Counted from the stretch's first letter, positions 17,800 through 26,932 are shown. The stretch: DNA of 64,000 bases from JALHSW01 sp963720675 (GCA_963720675.1 CAVRGH010000010.1:2232001-2296000), one strand, 5' to 3'. Made by a program: numbers and translations. Notes: generated by a model not told the origin, from the sequence alone.

Positions 17800-18471
17800 T
17801 CAGGAACGGTCGAATCCGGCGAGCACCGCGGGCACCACGGTGAGGAGCCCGAACGCCGGCAGGACGAGGAAGACCAGGGGGAAGAGAAGTCGGACGGGGA
17901 CCGTGCGGGCACGCGTCTCGGCGCGCCGCCGGAGGACCGCCCGCTGTTCGGTCGCCAGCCGGAGCAGGGCGTCGCCGACTGCGGCGCCGAAGCGCTCCGA
18001 CGCCAGGAGCGCGTCAGCGAGGGGACGCAAGGGAGCGATGCGTGTTGCCAGATCGTCGAGCGCGTCGGCGAAGGAGCTGCCCAACGTGCACGCCCGGACG
18101 ACACCGGCGAGCTGCGCGGCGAGCGTCGGTGGCGCCCAGGTCGCCGCGACGTCCACGGCGAGGTACGGCGTGCAGCCGGCGCCCACGGCGACCGCGAGGA
18201 GGTCGATGGTCACCGGCAGGTCGTGCTCGATCGCCCGGTCGCGCCGCTGCGCGAGGCGACCGTCTCGGAGCGCGCGTATCGGACGGGGTACGAGGAGCGG
18301 AACCTTCGACGCGGCGCGCGGCAGCGCGAGCCGACGTTGCGGGGACCACGCGCCCGGGTGGAGTCGAGCGGCGCGGACACCGGTACCGAACCGGCGCGCG
18401 CGCCGGACGAACGGACTCGCCACCATGAGTCCCCATCCGAGCGAGAGGCCGACGACGGCGATCGTGGTCAC
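17800..18471 (-). CDS. tadC: TadC-like type II secretion F-domain membrane protein
   Basis: A 223-aa inner-membrane platform protein. From GTG 18471 (MTTIAVVGLSLGWGL) there is an N-terminal helix, then a T2SF domain (EHDLPVTIDLLAVAVGAGCTP, LGSSFADALDDLA, LLASERFGAAVGDAL) and two C-terminal hydrophobic segments. The start overlaps the tadB stop by 4 bp. Together with TadB it should form the platform driven by TadA. Confidence 0.88.
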   Translation of the reverse strand: MTTIAVVGLSLGWGLMVASPFVRRARRFGTGVRAARLHPGAWSPQRRLALPRAASKVPLLVPRPIRALRDGRLAQRRDRAIEHDLPVTIDLLAVAVGAGCTPYLAVDVAATWAPPTLAAQLAGVVRACTLGSSFADALDDLATRIAPLRPLADALLASERFGAAVGDALLRLATEQRAVLRRRAETRARTVPVRLLFPLVFLVLPAFGLLTVVPAVLAGFDRS

Positions 18472-19345
18472 TCGATCGTCCCCGCGCGCACGATCCGACG
18501 CATCCACATCGCTGCGAGCCCTTCGCAGGTGAGCCCGGCGACCAGACAGACCCGACCGGGACCGGTCGAGACGAGCGCCTCGGCCGACCCCGGGTCGGCG
18601 ATCGCACCGAACAGGAGATACGCGAGCGGTGCGCCACCGACCACCACTGCCGACAGCCGGGCCTGCGCGGAGAGCGATCGAGCTTCGGCCGTCGCACCCA
18701 GGCGCTCCCGGAGCGACGCGGCGAGCCCGTCGAGCGCCGCTGCGGCGCGCCCGCCGATGGTGGCTGCGACGGCGAGTGCCCCAGCCGCCGCGCGTACCGC
18801 GGGGACGGGGCGCTCCTCGGGCCAGGTGGCCAACGACCCGGCGAGGCCGAGGCCGAGGGCGGCGCGGGCCCGGATGCGGCGCACATCCGCGGCGAGCGGG
18901 CCGTCGCCCGCCAGCGGCTCGAGCGCGTCACCGATGCTCGACCCGCCGCGGAGCCCTGCGGCGACCTGCTCGAGACCACCAGGGAGCGCGGCAACGAACC
19001 GCTGTTGTGCCCGCGTCCGCGCGCGATCCGCAACGCGACCGGGCCGGCTGCGAGCGCGGCGAACGCGGCCGGGACCACGAGGCCCGGTGCGATCGCGAGG
19101 GTGACCATGACCACCGCGCCGACTGCACCGAGCAGCACCTCACACGCACCCTCCGGCTCGAGATCGACGGCTGCGTCCTCGAGACCCCGTGCGAGCCACT
19201 GCCGCGCGCGACCCGGGAGATGCCAGCCGGTGGGCTCGCCGAGTCCGCGCAGCCGCGCACCGGCAACTGACCGGCGAGCGGCGCGCCCGAGGGCGATCGA
19301 CGCTGCCCCGCCACCGAGCCCCACCAGCAGGGTCAGCACGACCAC
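18468..19345 (-). CDS. tadB: TadB-like type II secretion F-domain protein, one apparent frameshift
   Basis: The first half from GTG 19345 (MVVLTLLVGLGGGAAS) has the N-terminal membrane helices. The second half (QQRFVAALPGGLEQVAAGLRGGSSIGDALEP... to RRIVRAGTIE) holds the F domain in another frame. The switch lies near 19010 and needs one base added. The halves together give about 292 residues. The 5' end overlaps tadA by 13 bp (an in-frame GTG at 19339 is an alternative) and the 3' end overlaps tadC by 4 bp, so this is plainly one gene in an intact operon. Confidence 0.82.
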
Positions 19346-20523
19346 CAGCCGAGGTCGAGCGGCGCTGCTTCCGGTCGTCGAGGCGCACGGCGCGGCGGAT
19401 CCACCGGGACGAGGCCGTGCTCACGCCGCTCGAAGAGCGGCCGGAGCGCGAGGTCGTCGCCACGGACGGCCACCTCGCCGACCGCCTCGACCCGACGCGC
19501 CCCGTCGCGCCGGCGGGCGACGTGGACGACGATGTCGAGGGCAGTCGCGACCTGCGCCCGAATCGCCGCGATCGGCAGGCCGACTCCCGCGAGCAACACG
19601 AGGGTCTCGATCCGCGCCAGCGACTCGGTCGCTCCGTTCGCGTGGACGGTCGACAGCGAGCCGTCGTGTCCGGTGTTGAGGGCCTGGAGCATGTCGAGGG
19701 CCTCCCCACCGCGGACCTCTCCGACGACGATCCGGTCGGGGCGCATGCGCAACGCGGCCCGGACGAGCTCACGGACCGACACCGCGCCTGCGCCCTCGGC
19801 GTTCGGCGGCCGGGCTTCGAGGCGAACGACATGCGGCTGGCGCAGTCGGAGCTCCGCGGTCTCTTCGATCGTCACGACGCGCTCGACATCCGGGATCGCA
19901 CCGGACAATGCGTTCAGCAGGGTCGTCTTGCCGGCACTCGTCCCGCCTGCGACCAACACGTTGCATCCCGCGCCGACGCACCACCGCAGGAAGCTCGTGA
20001 CGTGGTCGTCGAGACCGAACGCCTCGAGCAGGACCGGTCGCGTGCCGAACCGACGGATCGTGACGCACGGACCGTCGATGGCGAGTGGCGGCACCACCGC
20101 GTGGAGCCGCGATCCGTCGGGCAGGCGTGCGTCGACCATCGGCGACGATCGATCGAGCCGAAGCCCGAGCGGTGCGACCACACGTTCGACGAGGCGGACG
20201 ATCCCGGCCGCATCGAGGGGCAGCTCGACACGCTCGAGGCGACCGCGCCGCTCGATGTAGGCGCGCCCCGGGCCGTTGACCATCACCTCGGTGACGTCGG
20301 GAGCAGCGAGCAACGGCTCGAGTGGGCCGAGCCCGGCGACCTCGTCGGTGAGCTCGCCCAACAGCCGCTCGAACCGTGCGGCGGGGAGCAGCGGCTCTTC
20401 GTCGCGGAGGAGCTCGGCGAGCCGGGCCCGGACGGCAGGCGTGCGGCCCGGACCGTCGAGCTCGGTGACCTCGGGCGAGCGGAGCAGGCGCGCGTGGACA
20501 CGCTGCTTGACGTCGTGGGTCAC
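19333..20523 (-). CDS. tadA: TadA/CpaF-type secretion ATPase
   Basis: A 396-aa hexameric secretion ATPase powering pilus-like assembly. Start GTG 20523 (MTHDVKQRVHARLL) overlaps the upstream stop by 4 bp. Visible are the N-terminal block TEVMVNGPGRAYIERRG, Walker A GGTSAGKTTLLNAL, the Asp box IEETAELRL, Walker B RPDRIVVGEVRGGEALDML and the His box TGHDGSLSTVHANGA. The open frame runs on to 21819 but that part is shadow. It belongs to the tadZ-tadA-tadB-tadC-pilin operon. Confidence 0.95.
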   Translation of the reverse strand: MTHDVKQRVHARLLRSPEVTELDGPGRTPAVRARLAELLRDEEPLLPAARFERLLGELTDEVAGLGPLEPLLAAPDVTEVMVNGPGRAYIERRGRLERVELPLDAAGIVRLVERVVAPLGLRLDRSSPMVDARLPDGSRLHAVVPPLAIDGPCVTIRRFGTRPVLLEAFGLDDHVTSFLRWCVGAGCNVLVAGGTSAGKTTLLNALSGAIPDVERVVTIEETAELRLRQPHVVRLEARPPNAEGAGAVSVRELVRAALRMRPDRIVVGEVRGGEALDMLQALNTGHDGSLSTVHANGATESLARIETLVLLAGVGLPIAAIRAQVATALDIVVHVARRRDGARRVEAVGEVAVRGDDLALRPLFERREHGLVPVDPPRRAPRRPEAAPLDLGWWSC

Positions 20524-21230
20524 GCAGCCTCTCCGCGTCGGTCGGTGAGGAGATCGATGCCGACGAGGAACCGCCCGAGTGGTCGGGCGAGCGGATCGGG
20601 AAGGCGGCTCGAGAGCACGCCGGCGTCGACGGCGCGGGCGACGCCCGGCCGGATGGGGATGCGCGCCAGCACCGGGCGGTCGAGGACGTCGGCGACCTCG
20701 GCCGCGCCGAGGGAGCGGTTCGGCTCCTCGACCAGCAGGACGCCGGTCGCACGACCGAGCAGCGGGCTGTGGACGCCTCGGCGGAGTGCGAGGTAACAGC
20801 CGCGGACCACGACGACGGAGACGTCGGCGACCTCGACGACCGCCCGCGCCGCCGGCGTGCTCGCGCGCCCCGCGTCGATGACCGTCGGGACCGGACCCTC
20901 CCGGAGCGCGACCGCGAGCGCAGCACCGGCCTCGGCGGCCGGGACCGCGGCCAGGGCACGGTCGGCCGTGCCGCGGGGCAGCAGCACGACGCCCGGCGCG
21001 GCCGGGACCGCGAGGCGCGCGAGCGCGTCGACCGGAGCCTCGGCGCCGGCGGCCACCCAGTCGGCGAGCCCGGTGGGCGGATCCGCCGCAAGCCCGAGGA
21101 TGGCCGGGAGATCGCCGTCGAGGTCGGCGAGTCGGGCCCCGTCGGCCCGGCGCGCGAGCACGAGCGCCGTGGCCGCGGTGAGCACCGACGTTCCCGACCC
21201 TCCTTTGGGTGACCAGAACGCGACGAGCAC
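20520..21230 (-). CDS. TadZ/CpaE/Ssd-like MinD-family protein
   Basis: A 236-aa P-loop protein starting at GTG 21230 after GGGAGGGAACC. The N-terminus LVAFWSPKGGSGTSVLTAATAL carries a MinD-type deviant Walker A, and LADLDGDL matches the following switch region. In mycobacteria the equivalent (Rv3660c, Ssd) heads the same operon and influences septum placement; in Tad systems TadZ localises the machine. It is the first gene of the reverse-strand Tad operon, so the promoter should lie in the 101-bp gap to the divergent serine hydrolase. Confidence 0.86.
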   Translation of the reverse strand: MLVAFWSPKGGSGTSVLTAATALVLARRADGARLADLDGDLPAILGLAADPPTGLADWVAAGAEAPVDALARLAVPAAPGVVLLPRGTADRALAAVPAAEAGAALAVALREGPVPTVIDAGRASTPAARAVVEVADVSVVVVRGCYLALRRGVHSPLLGRATGVLLVEEPNRSLGAAEVADVLDRPVLARIPIRPGVARAVDAGVLSSRLPDPLARPLGRFLVGIDLLTDRRGEAA

Positions 21231-21331
21231 GGTTCCCTCCCTGATCGACGGAGCAGCGCCGACGAGTGGTCGCCGACGTGCAGAGAGGGTCGACGCGGCA
21301 CCACGCGCCGCGTGACCGGTAGGTTCGCTCC

Positions 21332-22514
21332 ATGCCCGGAGCCGAGGTTTCCGTCCGCCGCACCCACCGCCGGCTCTGCGTCGCGCTCGTAGCCGCAGCG
21401 GTGGTGGTCGGCGCCGTTGCCCCCGCCGCCCACGCGGGGACCCACGCCGACGCCGACGCCTCGCTCGACACCGCACTCGACGCGATCGTCGCCGCGAAAG
21501 GTGGACCACCGGGGATCGTCGCGGTGGTGCAGCGCGGTGACGACCTCGAGGTGCACGCGGGCGGAGTCGCGGACGTCGCGACCGGCGCCGAGATTCGGCC
21601 CGACGACCACGTGCGTCTCGCGAGCGTTGCGAAGGCATTCAGCGGTGCGGCGGCGATCGCCGCGGTCGCGCAGGGCAAGCTCGCGCTCGACGCCACGATC
21701 GGCGCGACGCTGCCCGGGCAGCCGGCGGCGTGGGCGGACATCACCCTGGCACAGCTCCTGCACCACACCAGCGGCATCCCGGACTTCAGCAAATCGCCGG
21801 CCTTCGCGGAGGCGCTCACCGCGTCGCTGCTCGACCCCGTGCCGCCGGCGCAGCTCCTCGCCTACGTTGCCGACGACCCGCTCGCGATCCACCCCGGGGT
21901 CGAAGTACCACTACTCGAACTCCGACAACATCGCGGTCGGCCTGATGGTCCAGGCCGCGACGGGGATCCCCTACGAGCAGGTGCTGCAGGACAGCGTGTA
22001 CTCCCCGCTCTTGCTGACGGACACGAGCCTGCCGAGCGATCAGCTGCTTCCCAGCCCGTTCATGCACGGCTACGAGGTCGCGCCCCGGGCCACACCCGAA
22101 GACGTCTCCGAGGTCTTCGCGGCCGGATGGACCTGGGCGTCGGGCGGCATCGTGTCCACTCCTGCGGACGCGACTCGGTTCGTCCGCGGCTACGTGAGCG
22201 GCGCGATCACCGATGCCGCGACGCACGACGCGCAGTTCACGTTCATCAAGGGCGGGAAGTCCGAACCGCCGGGCCCCGGCAGCAACTCCGCCGGCCTCGC
22301 CGTGTTCCGCTACCGGACACGGTGCGGGACCGTCTACGGCCACACCGGGAACACTGCCGGCTACACGGCGTTCATCGCGTCGACCGAGGACGGCACCCGC
22401 TCTGCAGCCGTGTCGGTGAGCGCACAGGTCACTCCGGACCGAAAGCCCAAGGTGTTCCGGTCACTGCGGAACATCTTCGAGCTGTCGGTGTGCGCGGCCC
22501 TGAGCGAAGGCTGA
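21332..22514 (+). CDS. Exported serine hydrolase (class C beta-lactamase/D-Ala carboxypeptidase fold), one apparent frameshift
   Basis: From ATG 21332 there is a signal peptide (LCVALVAAAVVVGAVAPAAHA), then the SxxK nucleophile motif in LASVAKAFSG (about residues 92-95). After about 21895 the frame shifts and the second motif YSNSD and the third motif GHTGNTAGY follow, to a stop at 22512-22514. Span 1183 bp is 394 codons plus one base; removing one C from CCCCGGGG near 21892 restores it. The family includes D-alanyl-D-alanine carboxypeptidases and esterases; the substrate cannot be told. It is divergent from the Tad operon. Confidence 0.85.
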
Positions 22515-22560
22515 GTGCAGCGGAGCGCTCCGACCGACGCGCCGCGTAACCTCGGGACTC

Positions 22561-23358
22561 GTGGGTGACGGACGAGCAGCGGCGTTCTTCGATCTCGACA
22601 AGACGGTCATCGCCAAGAGCTCCGTCCTCGCGTTCGGACGCCCCCTCTACCGGGGCGGGCTGCTCTCCAAAGGAGCGATCGTCCGGAGCGCGTACGGCCA
22701 AGTGATCTTCATGCTCGTCGGCGCCGACGAGCAGAAGATGGAGAAGCTGCGCGTCGCCATGCTCCAGATGATCAAGGGCTGGAACCGCGACGAGGTCGCC
22801 GACATCGTCCGCGAGACGCTCGACGAGATCGTCACGCCGATCATCTTCGGCGAGGCCCTCGAGCTCATCGAGGAGCACCGGCTCGCCGGTCGGCGGGTCG
22901 TGATCGTGTCGTCCACGCCGGAGGAGGTCGTCCGACCGCTCGGCGAGTTCCTCGGGGTCGACGAAGTGATCGCGACGCGCCCGGAGGTCGACCACTTCGG
23001 CAACTACACGGGCGAGCTCGCGTTCTACGGGTACGGGCCGCACAAGGCCGACGCGATCCGCGAGATGGCCGAGCAGGAGGGCTTCGACCTCAGCGCCTCG
23101 TACGCGTACTCGGACTCGGTGACGGACGAGCCGATGCTCCGGGCCGTCGGCCATCCGGTGGCGGTGAACCCCGACCGCGACCTCGCACGGCTGGCGCGTG
23201 ACGAAGGTTGGCCGATCATGCGGTTCGAGCGGCCGGTGCGCCTGCGCGACCGCCTCCCCGATCGGTCGGGGACGGTCGTGGCCGTCGGTGCCGGCGCGCT
23301 CGCCGTCGGCGTCGGCGCGTGGCTGTGGTGGCACCTGCGCCACCGCGCCGACTCGTGA
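22561..23358 (+). CDS. HAD-IB family phosphatase with C-terminal membrane anchor
   Basis: A 265-aa HAD hydrolase (SerB-like subclass IB). Motif I AAFFDLDKTVIAKSS supplies the nucleophile Asp near residue 11, motif II is VIVSSTPEE, and motif III is YSDSVTDEPMLRAVG. Residues ~240-260 form a membrane helix (VVAVGAGALAVGVGAWLWW). A similar protein (Rv3661) follows the Tad-like locus in mycobacteria. Start GTG 22561. The stop overlaps the next gene's GTG by 4 bp. Substrate is unknown; lipid phosphates or phosphoserine are possible for the family. Confidence 0.88.
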   Translation: MGDGRAAAFFDLDKTVIAKSSVLAFGRPLYRGGLLSKGAIVRSAYGQVIFMLVGADEQKMEKLRVAMLQMIKGWNRDEVADIVRETLDEIVTPIIFGEALELIEEHRLAGRRVVIVSSTPEEVVRPLGEFLGVDEVIATRPEVDHFGNYTGELAFYGYGPHKADAIREMAEQEGFDLSASYAYSDSVTDEPMLRAVGHPVAVNPDRDLARLARDEGWPIMRFERPVRLRDRLPDRSGTVVAVGAGALAVGVGAWLWWHLRHRADS

Positions 23359-24344
23359 CCCGCCCGTCGATCCACCTCGCGCACCTGCCGACGCCGCTCG
23401 AACCGATGGACCGGCTCGCGGACGCGCTCGCCGGCGGGTCGGGCGGACCACGGCTGCTCGTCAAGCGCGACGACTGCACCGGGCTCGCGCTCGGCGGCAA
23501 CAAGGCGCGCAAGCTCGAGTACCTCTGTGCCGAGGCACTCGCCGACGGTTGTGACGTGCTCGTCACCGGTGGTGGTCCGCAGAGCAACCACGTGCGCATG
23601 ACGACCGCAGCCGCGAACCGACTGGGGCTCGAGTGCCAGGTCGCGCTCGCCGGCGGGGCGCCCCGCCCCGAGCAGGGACCGGACTCGGGCAACCTGCTCC
23701 TCGATCGCGTGCTCGGGACGCAGGTGCACTACCTCGAGCGCGACGACTACTACGGCATCGAGGAAGGCATCGAAGATCTCGCACGCAAGCTCGCGGCAGA
23801 CGGGCGTCGACCCTTCACGATCCCGGTCGGCGGCGCGTCGGTCACCGGCGCCACGGCGTACGCCGCCGCGGCAGATGAGCTGCTCGGACAGCTCGCGGGA
23901 GCACCCGTCGACTGGGTCGTCGTCGCCGACGGGTCCGGCGGCACCCACGCCGGACTGCTCGCCGGGTTGCCCGAGTCGGTCCGGGTCCTCGGGGTGGACG
24001 TCGGGACTCGACCAGACCTCGACGAGGTCGTCCCGCGACTCGCGCGCGATGCCGCGGCCCGCACATCACGCGCCGAGCCCGATGGGCCTCTCCACGTCGA
24101 TCACGATCGGTTCGGGGAGGGCTACGGACGTGTCACCCGGAGCAGCGTGGAGGCGATCCTGCTCGCAGCTCGGCTCGAGGGGCTGGTGCTCGATCCGGTG
24201 TACACGGGGAAGGCGATGGCCGGGCTGATAGCGGCCGTTCGTGAGCGGCGGATCGAGCGCGAAGCAACCGTGGTCTTCTGGCACACCGGTGGCGCACCCG
24301 CGCTCTTCGCCAGCGCCTACGCGAACACCTTCAGCGGCTCCTGA
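23355..24344 (+). CDS. PLP-dependent D-cysteine desulfhydrase / ACC deaminase family enzyme
   Basis: A 329-aa fold-type II PLP enzyme. Start GTG 23355 overlaps the HAD stop (GTGA). The PLP lysine lies in ALGGNKARKLEYL, the substrate loop in VTGGGPQSNHVRMTTAAA, and the phosphate-binding region in ADGSGGTHAGLLAG. Members cleave D-cysteine to pyruvate, ammonia and sulfide, or deaminate ACC; sequence reading alone does not decide which. The longer open frame up to 23208 lies inside the HAD gene and is not used. Confidence 0.88.
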   Translation: MTRPSIHLAHLPTPLEPMDRLADALAGGSGGPRLLVKRDDCTGLALGGNKARKLEYLCAEALADGCDVLVTGGGPQSNHVRMTTAAANRLGLECQVALAGGAPRPEQGPDSGNLLLDRVLGTQVHYLERDDYYGIEEGIEDLARKLAADGRRPFTIPVGGASVTGATAYAAAADELLGQLAGAPVDWVVVADGSGGTHAGLLAGLPESVRVLGVDVGTRPDLDEVVPRLARDAAARTSRAEPDGPLHVDHDRFGEGYGRVTRSSVEAILLAARLEGLVLDPVYTGKAMAGLIAAVRERRIEREATVVFWHTGGAPALFASAYANTFSGS

Positions 24345-24351
24345 CGCGCCG

Positions 24352-24373
24352 CGGGCCCGCGTCCGCGGGCCCG
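24352..24373. terminator. Hairpin between convergent genes
   Basis: The palindromic 8-mer CGGGCCCG occurs at 24352-24359 and 24366-24373, giving an 8-bp stem with a 6-nt loop. It lies between the convergent PLP enzyme gene and a 26-codon reverse ORF and could terminate both. There is no T tract. Confidence 0.5.
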
Positions 24374-24407
24374 GACGGTCGGATCGGTTGTTCCTCGGAT
24401 GGTGGTG

Positions 24408-24488
24408 TCAGACAGCGGCGTCGCGAAGCTTCTTCGCGACTGCGACACCGATCACCACGAGGATGAGCAGCACCAGCAACTTCTTCAT
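24408..24488 (-). CDS. 26-residue single-span membrane peptide
   Basis: From ATG 24488, preceded by AGGGGAA at good spacing, the frame reads MKKLLVLLILVVIGVAVAKK and ends RDAAV. It is one hydrophobic helix flanked by lysines. Similar short MKKLL peptides are common in Actinobacteria (the DLW-39 type among them), though the DLW motif is absent here. The good ribosome site and separation from neighbours support a real gene; function is unknown. Confidence 0.6.
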   Translation of the reverse strand: MKKLLVLLILVVIGVAVAKKLRDAAV

Positions 24489-24574
24489 GCGGGTTCCCCT
24501 GCGTCGACGACGGTCGGCGAGAGCGTACCGTACGGTTCCGTGAGCGTCATCAGTCCCTCGATCCCGGCCCGTCC

Positions 24575-25171
24575 TTGATCACCACCCGGGAGGTCCGGTT
24601 CGAGGAACGACTGCGACCCGCCCGGCGCAGCTGGCTGTGGCTCCCACCCATCCTGGCGATCACCTTCCTCGCGATCTCGCCGATCATCGTGCCGCTCGCG
24701 CTGATCGCTTGGGGCATCAACGTCGGGCGGTTCTGGGCGATCGTGGTGCGGATCGACGACGACTACCTGTGGGTCGGGCGACGCTGGGTCCGGCTGACCG
24801 CGCTCGACCTCACCACGCTCGGCCGGGCCCAGAACACCTGGCCGTGGCGCACGTTCAGCACCCGCTGGCTCGGCGGGAACCCCATCTGGAAGCGCGACTC
24901 CGTGGGGGTGCGCGGGTTCGAAGCCGGCAAGCCGTGCTGGGTCTCGGTGGGCACCGACCGACGCGACGAGCTCGTCGCGGCCCTCGAGGTCGCGGTCGCA
25001 GGCGCGGGCGTACGTGCGGAGCAGTGGGCCGCGCATGCCCGTACCGTGAGCCCGCCGAGCTGGCACCCGGACCCGTGGGACCCGAGTGGTCAGCTCCGCT
25101 GGTGGGACGGCGCGCAGTGGACGGGCTGGACGTGGCCGCCGACCGCAGGTGGATCGGGGGTGGCGCCGTGA
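24575..25171 (+). CDS. DUF3093-like membrane protein with DUF2510 tail
   Basis: A 198-aa protein from TTG 24575. Residues ~20-55 are hydrophobic (two membrane segments), followed by a domain resembling DUF3093/PH-like actinobacterial proteins (VRIDDDYLWVGRRWVRL). The C-terminus carries a DUF2510 motif (WHPDPWDPSGQLRWWDG..WT). It overlaps the rhomboid gene start by 4 bp, so the two are cotranscribed. Function is unknown. Confidence 0.75.
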   Translation: MITTREVRFEERLRPARRSWLWLPPILAITFLAISPIIVPLALIAWGINVGRFWAIVVRIDDDYLWVGRRWVRLTALDLTTLGRAQNTWPWRTFSTRWLGGNPIWKRDSVGVRGFEAGKPCWVSVGTDRRDELVAALEVAVAGAGVRAEQWAAHARTVSPPSWHPDPWDPSGQLRWWDGAQWTGWTWPPTAGGSGVAP

Positions 25172-25977
25172 TCCCGATGGCCGACGAGAACCCGATCAAG
25201 CGGGTGCCCTGGGTGACGCTGCTGCTGATCGCTGCGTGCGTCGTCGTCTACTTCGCGGTGCAGCCCACCGGCACGCCGAAGCTCGACTGGACCGGGGTCG
25301 TCGAGCGGACCGACCAGGAAGACCTGCGGTTCGTCGTCGAGAACGCGGCGGTGCCGTGCGAGCTCGTGCACCTCCGCCCGCTGACTCGCACCGAGTACGT
25401 CGAGACGTTCCGGGACGGCAACGGGAGCGCGTGCTCCGACGCGGGCGGTCCTGCGAAGAGCCCGGGGAAGGTCGTGCTCCTCGCGGTGCTCGTCACGATG
25501 TTCCTGCACGGCAGCATCGTGCACCTCTTCGGGAACATGCTGTTCCTCTGGGTCTTCGGCAACAACGTCGAGGCCCGGCGGGGATGGTGGCGATACCTGT
25601 TGCTCTACCTCGTGGGAGGAATCGTCGCGACCGCGGCCCACGTCGCAGCGGACCCGAGCTCGACGGTGCCGATCGTCGGCGCTTCCGGCGCGATCGCGGC
25701 AGTCATGGGCGCGTACCTGGTCTCGTGGCCCAAGGCCCGGATCAAGACGATCATCTTCTTCGGGCCGCTCCTGCTCCGGAAGGTCGAGGCGATCTGGCTC
25801 CTCCTGGTGTGGTTCGCGTCGCAGTTCCTCCTGGTCAGTGGCGACTCGAACGTCGCGTGGGCCGCGCACGTCGGCGGCTTCGCGTTCGGCGCGCTCGTCG
25901 GCCTTTGGTGGCGCTTCCGCGACCAGCGGTCCGACGAGGCAGTCGTCGCGGTGCAGGCAGCGGTCGGCGGGGCGTGA
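25168..25977 (+). CDS. Rhomboid family intramembrane serine protease
   Basis: A 269-aa protein (GTG 25168 overlapping the previous stop, or ATG 25177). It has an N-terminal helix, the L1-loop region around residues 55-95, then MFLHGSIVHLFGNMLFLWVFGNNVE, the catalytic serine in VGASGAIAAVMGAYL, and the catalytic histidine in AAHVGGFAFGALVG. All core rhomboid residues appear intact, so an active membrane protease is expected; its substrate is unknown. Confidence 0.92.
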   Translation: MIPMADENPIKRVPWVTLLLIAACVVVYFAVQPTGTPKLDWTGVVERTDQEDLRFVVENAAVPCELVHLRPLTRTEYVETFRDGNGSACSDAGGPAKSPGKVVLLAVLVTMFLHGSIVHLFGNMLFLWVFGNNVEARRGWWRYLLLYLVGGIVATAAHVAADPSSTVPIVGASGAIAAVMGAYLVSWPKARIKTIIFFGPLLLRKVEAIWLLLVWFASQFLLVSGDSNVAWAAHVGGFAFGALVGLWWRFRDQRSDEAVVAVQAAVGGA

Positions 25978-26018
25978 CCCCGTTGGTCGCACGGACGGCG
26001 CGGGTACCGTCACGCGCG

Positions 26019-26819
26019 ATGAAGAAGCTCCCCCTCGCCCTGTACGAGCCCGAGCTCGAGCGGCTGCAGGTCGAGCTCGTGAGGATGCAGGAGTGGGTCA
26101 AGACCACCGGCGCGCGCGTCGCCGTGCTCTTCGAGGGGCGCGACGCGGCCGGCAAGGGCGGCACGATCACCCGCATCACGCAGTACCTCAACCCACGCAT
26201 CGTGCGGGTCGTTGCGCTTCCCGCGCCGACGGAGCGCGAGCAGTCGCAGTGGTACTTCCAGCGGTACGTCTCCCATCTCCCCGCCGCGGGCGAAGTCGTC
26301 CTGTTCGACCGCTCCTGGTACAACCGGGCCGGGGTCGAGCATGTGATGGGCTTCTGCACCCGGGAGCAGTACGACCGATTCCTGCGGCAGTGTCCCGAGT
26401 TCGAGCGGATGCTCATCGACGACGGGATCATCCTCGTCAAGTACTGGTTCTCGGTGAGCGACGACGAGCAGGAGCGCAGGTTCCAGTCGCGTCTGCAGAA
26501 CCCGCTGAAGCGATGGAAGCTCAGCCCCATGGACCTCGAGTCACGGAACCGCTGGGTCGAGTACTCGCGTGCCAAGGACGCGATGTTCGTGCACACCGAT
26601 GTCTCCGAGTCACCGTGGTACGTGGTCGAGGCCGACGACAAGCGCACGGCGCGCATCAACTGCATCGCGCACCTGCTCGCCAGCGTTCCGTACCGCGACG
26701 TGTTCGAGCCCACGCTCGAGCTGCCGCCGCGCCAGGGTGACCAGGGCTACGTGCGCCCGCCCCAGGACGGGTACCACTACGTACCGGACCACGCGAAGTC
26801 GCTGCGCGCGAAGGGCTGA
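26019..26819 (+). CDS. ppk2: Polyphosphate kinase 2 (PPK2 family)
   Basis: A 266-aa PPK2. ATG 26019 gives MKKLPLALYEPELERLQVEL. Walker A is FEGRDAAGKGGTI, Walker B-like is VVLFDRSWYNRAGVEHVMGF, and the lid region is SRNRWVEYSRAKDAMFVHTD. PPK2 transfers phosphate between polyphosphate and nucleotides (class I members mainly make GTP or ATP from NDPs). The frame is open upstream to 25086 but that is shadow of the rhomboid gene. Confidence 0.95.
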   Translation: MKKLPLALYEPELERLQVELVRMQEWVKTTGARVAVLFEGRDAAGKGGTITRITQYLNPRIVRVVALPAPTEREQSQWYFQRYVSHLPAAGEVVLFDRSWYNRAGVEHVMGFCTREQYDRFLRQCPEFERMLIDDGIILVKYWFSVSDDEQERRFQSRLQNPLKRWKLSPMDLESRNRWVEYSRAKDAMFVHTDVSESPWYVVEADDKRTARINCIAHLLASVPYRDVFEPTLELPPRQGDQGYVRPPQDGYHYVPDHAKSLRAKG

Positions 26820-26841
26820 GCCGGTCGACCGGCTCGCTCGG

Positions 26842-26932
26842 CGGAGGTGGCAGGAATCGAACCCACCGGACGGGGTTCGCCCGTCCCACTCGTGTTGAAG
26901 ACGAGGGGGGCCACCAGACCCCGTTCACCTCC
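26842..26932 (-). tRNA. selC: tRNA-Sec (anticodon TCA)
   Basis: On the reverse strand a 91-nt tRNA folds with acceptor GGAGGTG/CACCTCC, a six-pair-type D arm around GGGGTCTGGTGGCCCC, an anticodon arm CTCGT-CTTCAAC-ACGAG with TCA in the loop, a long variable arm (GGACGGG/CCCGTCC) and a T arm with GTTCGATT. Long variable arm, TCA anticodon and G discriminator together identify selenocysteine tRNA. CCA is not encoded. It lies between ppk2 and the sigma gene, 22 kb from selA-selB. Confidence 0.93.
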
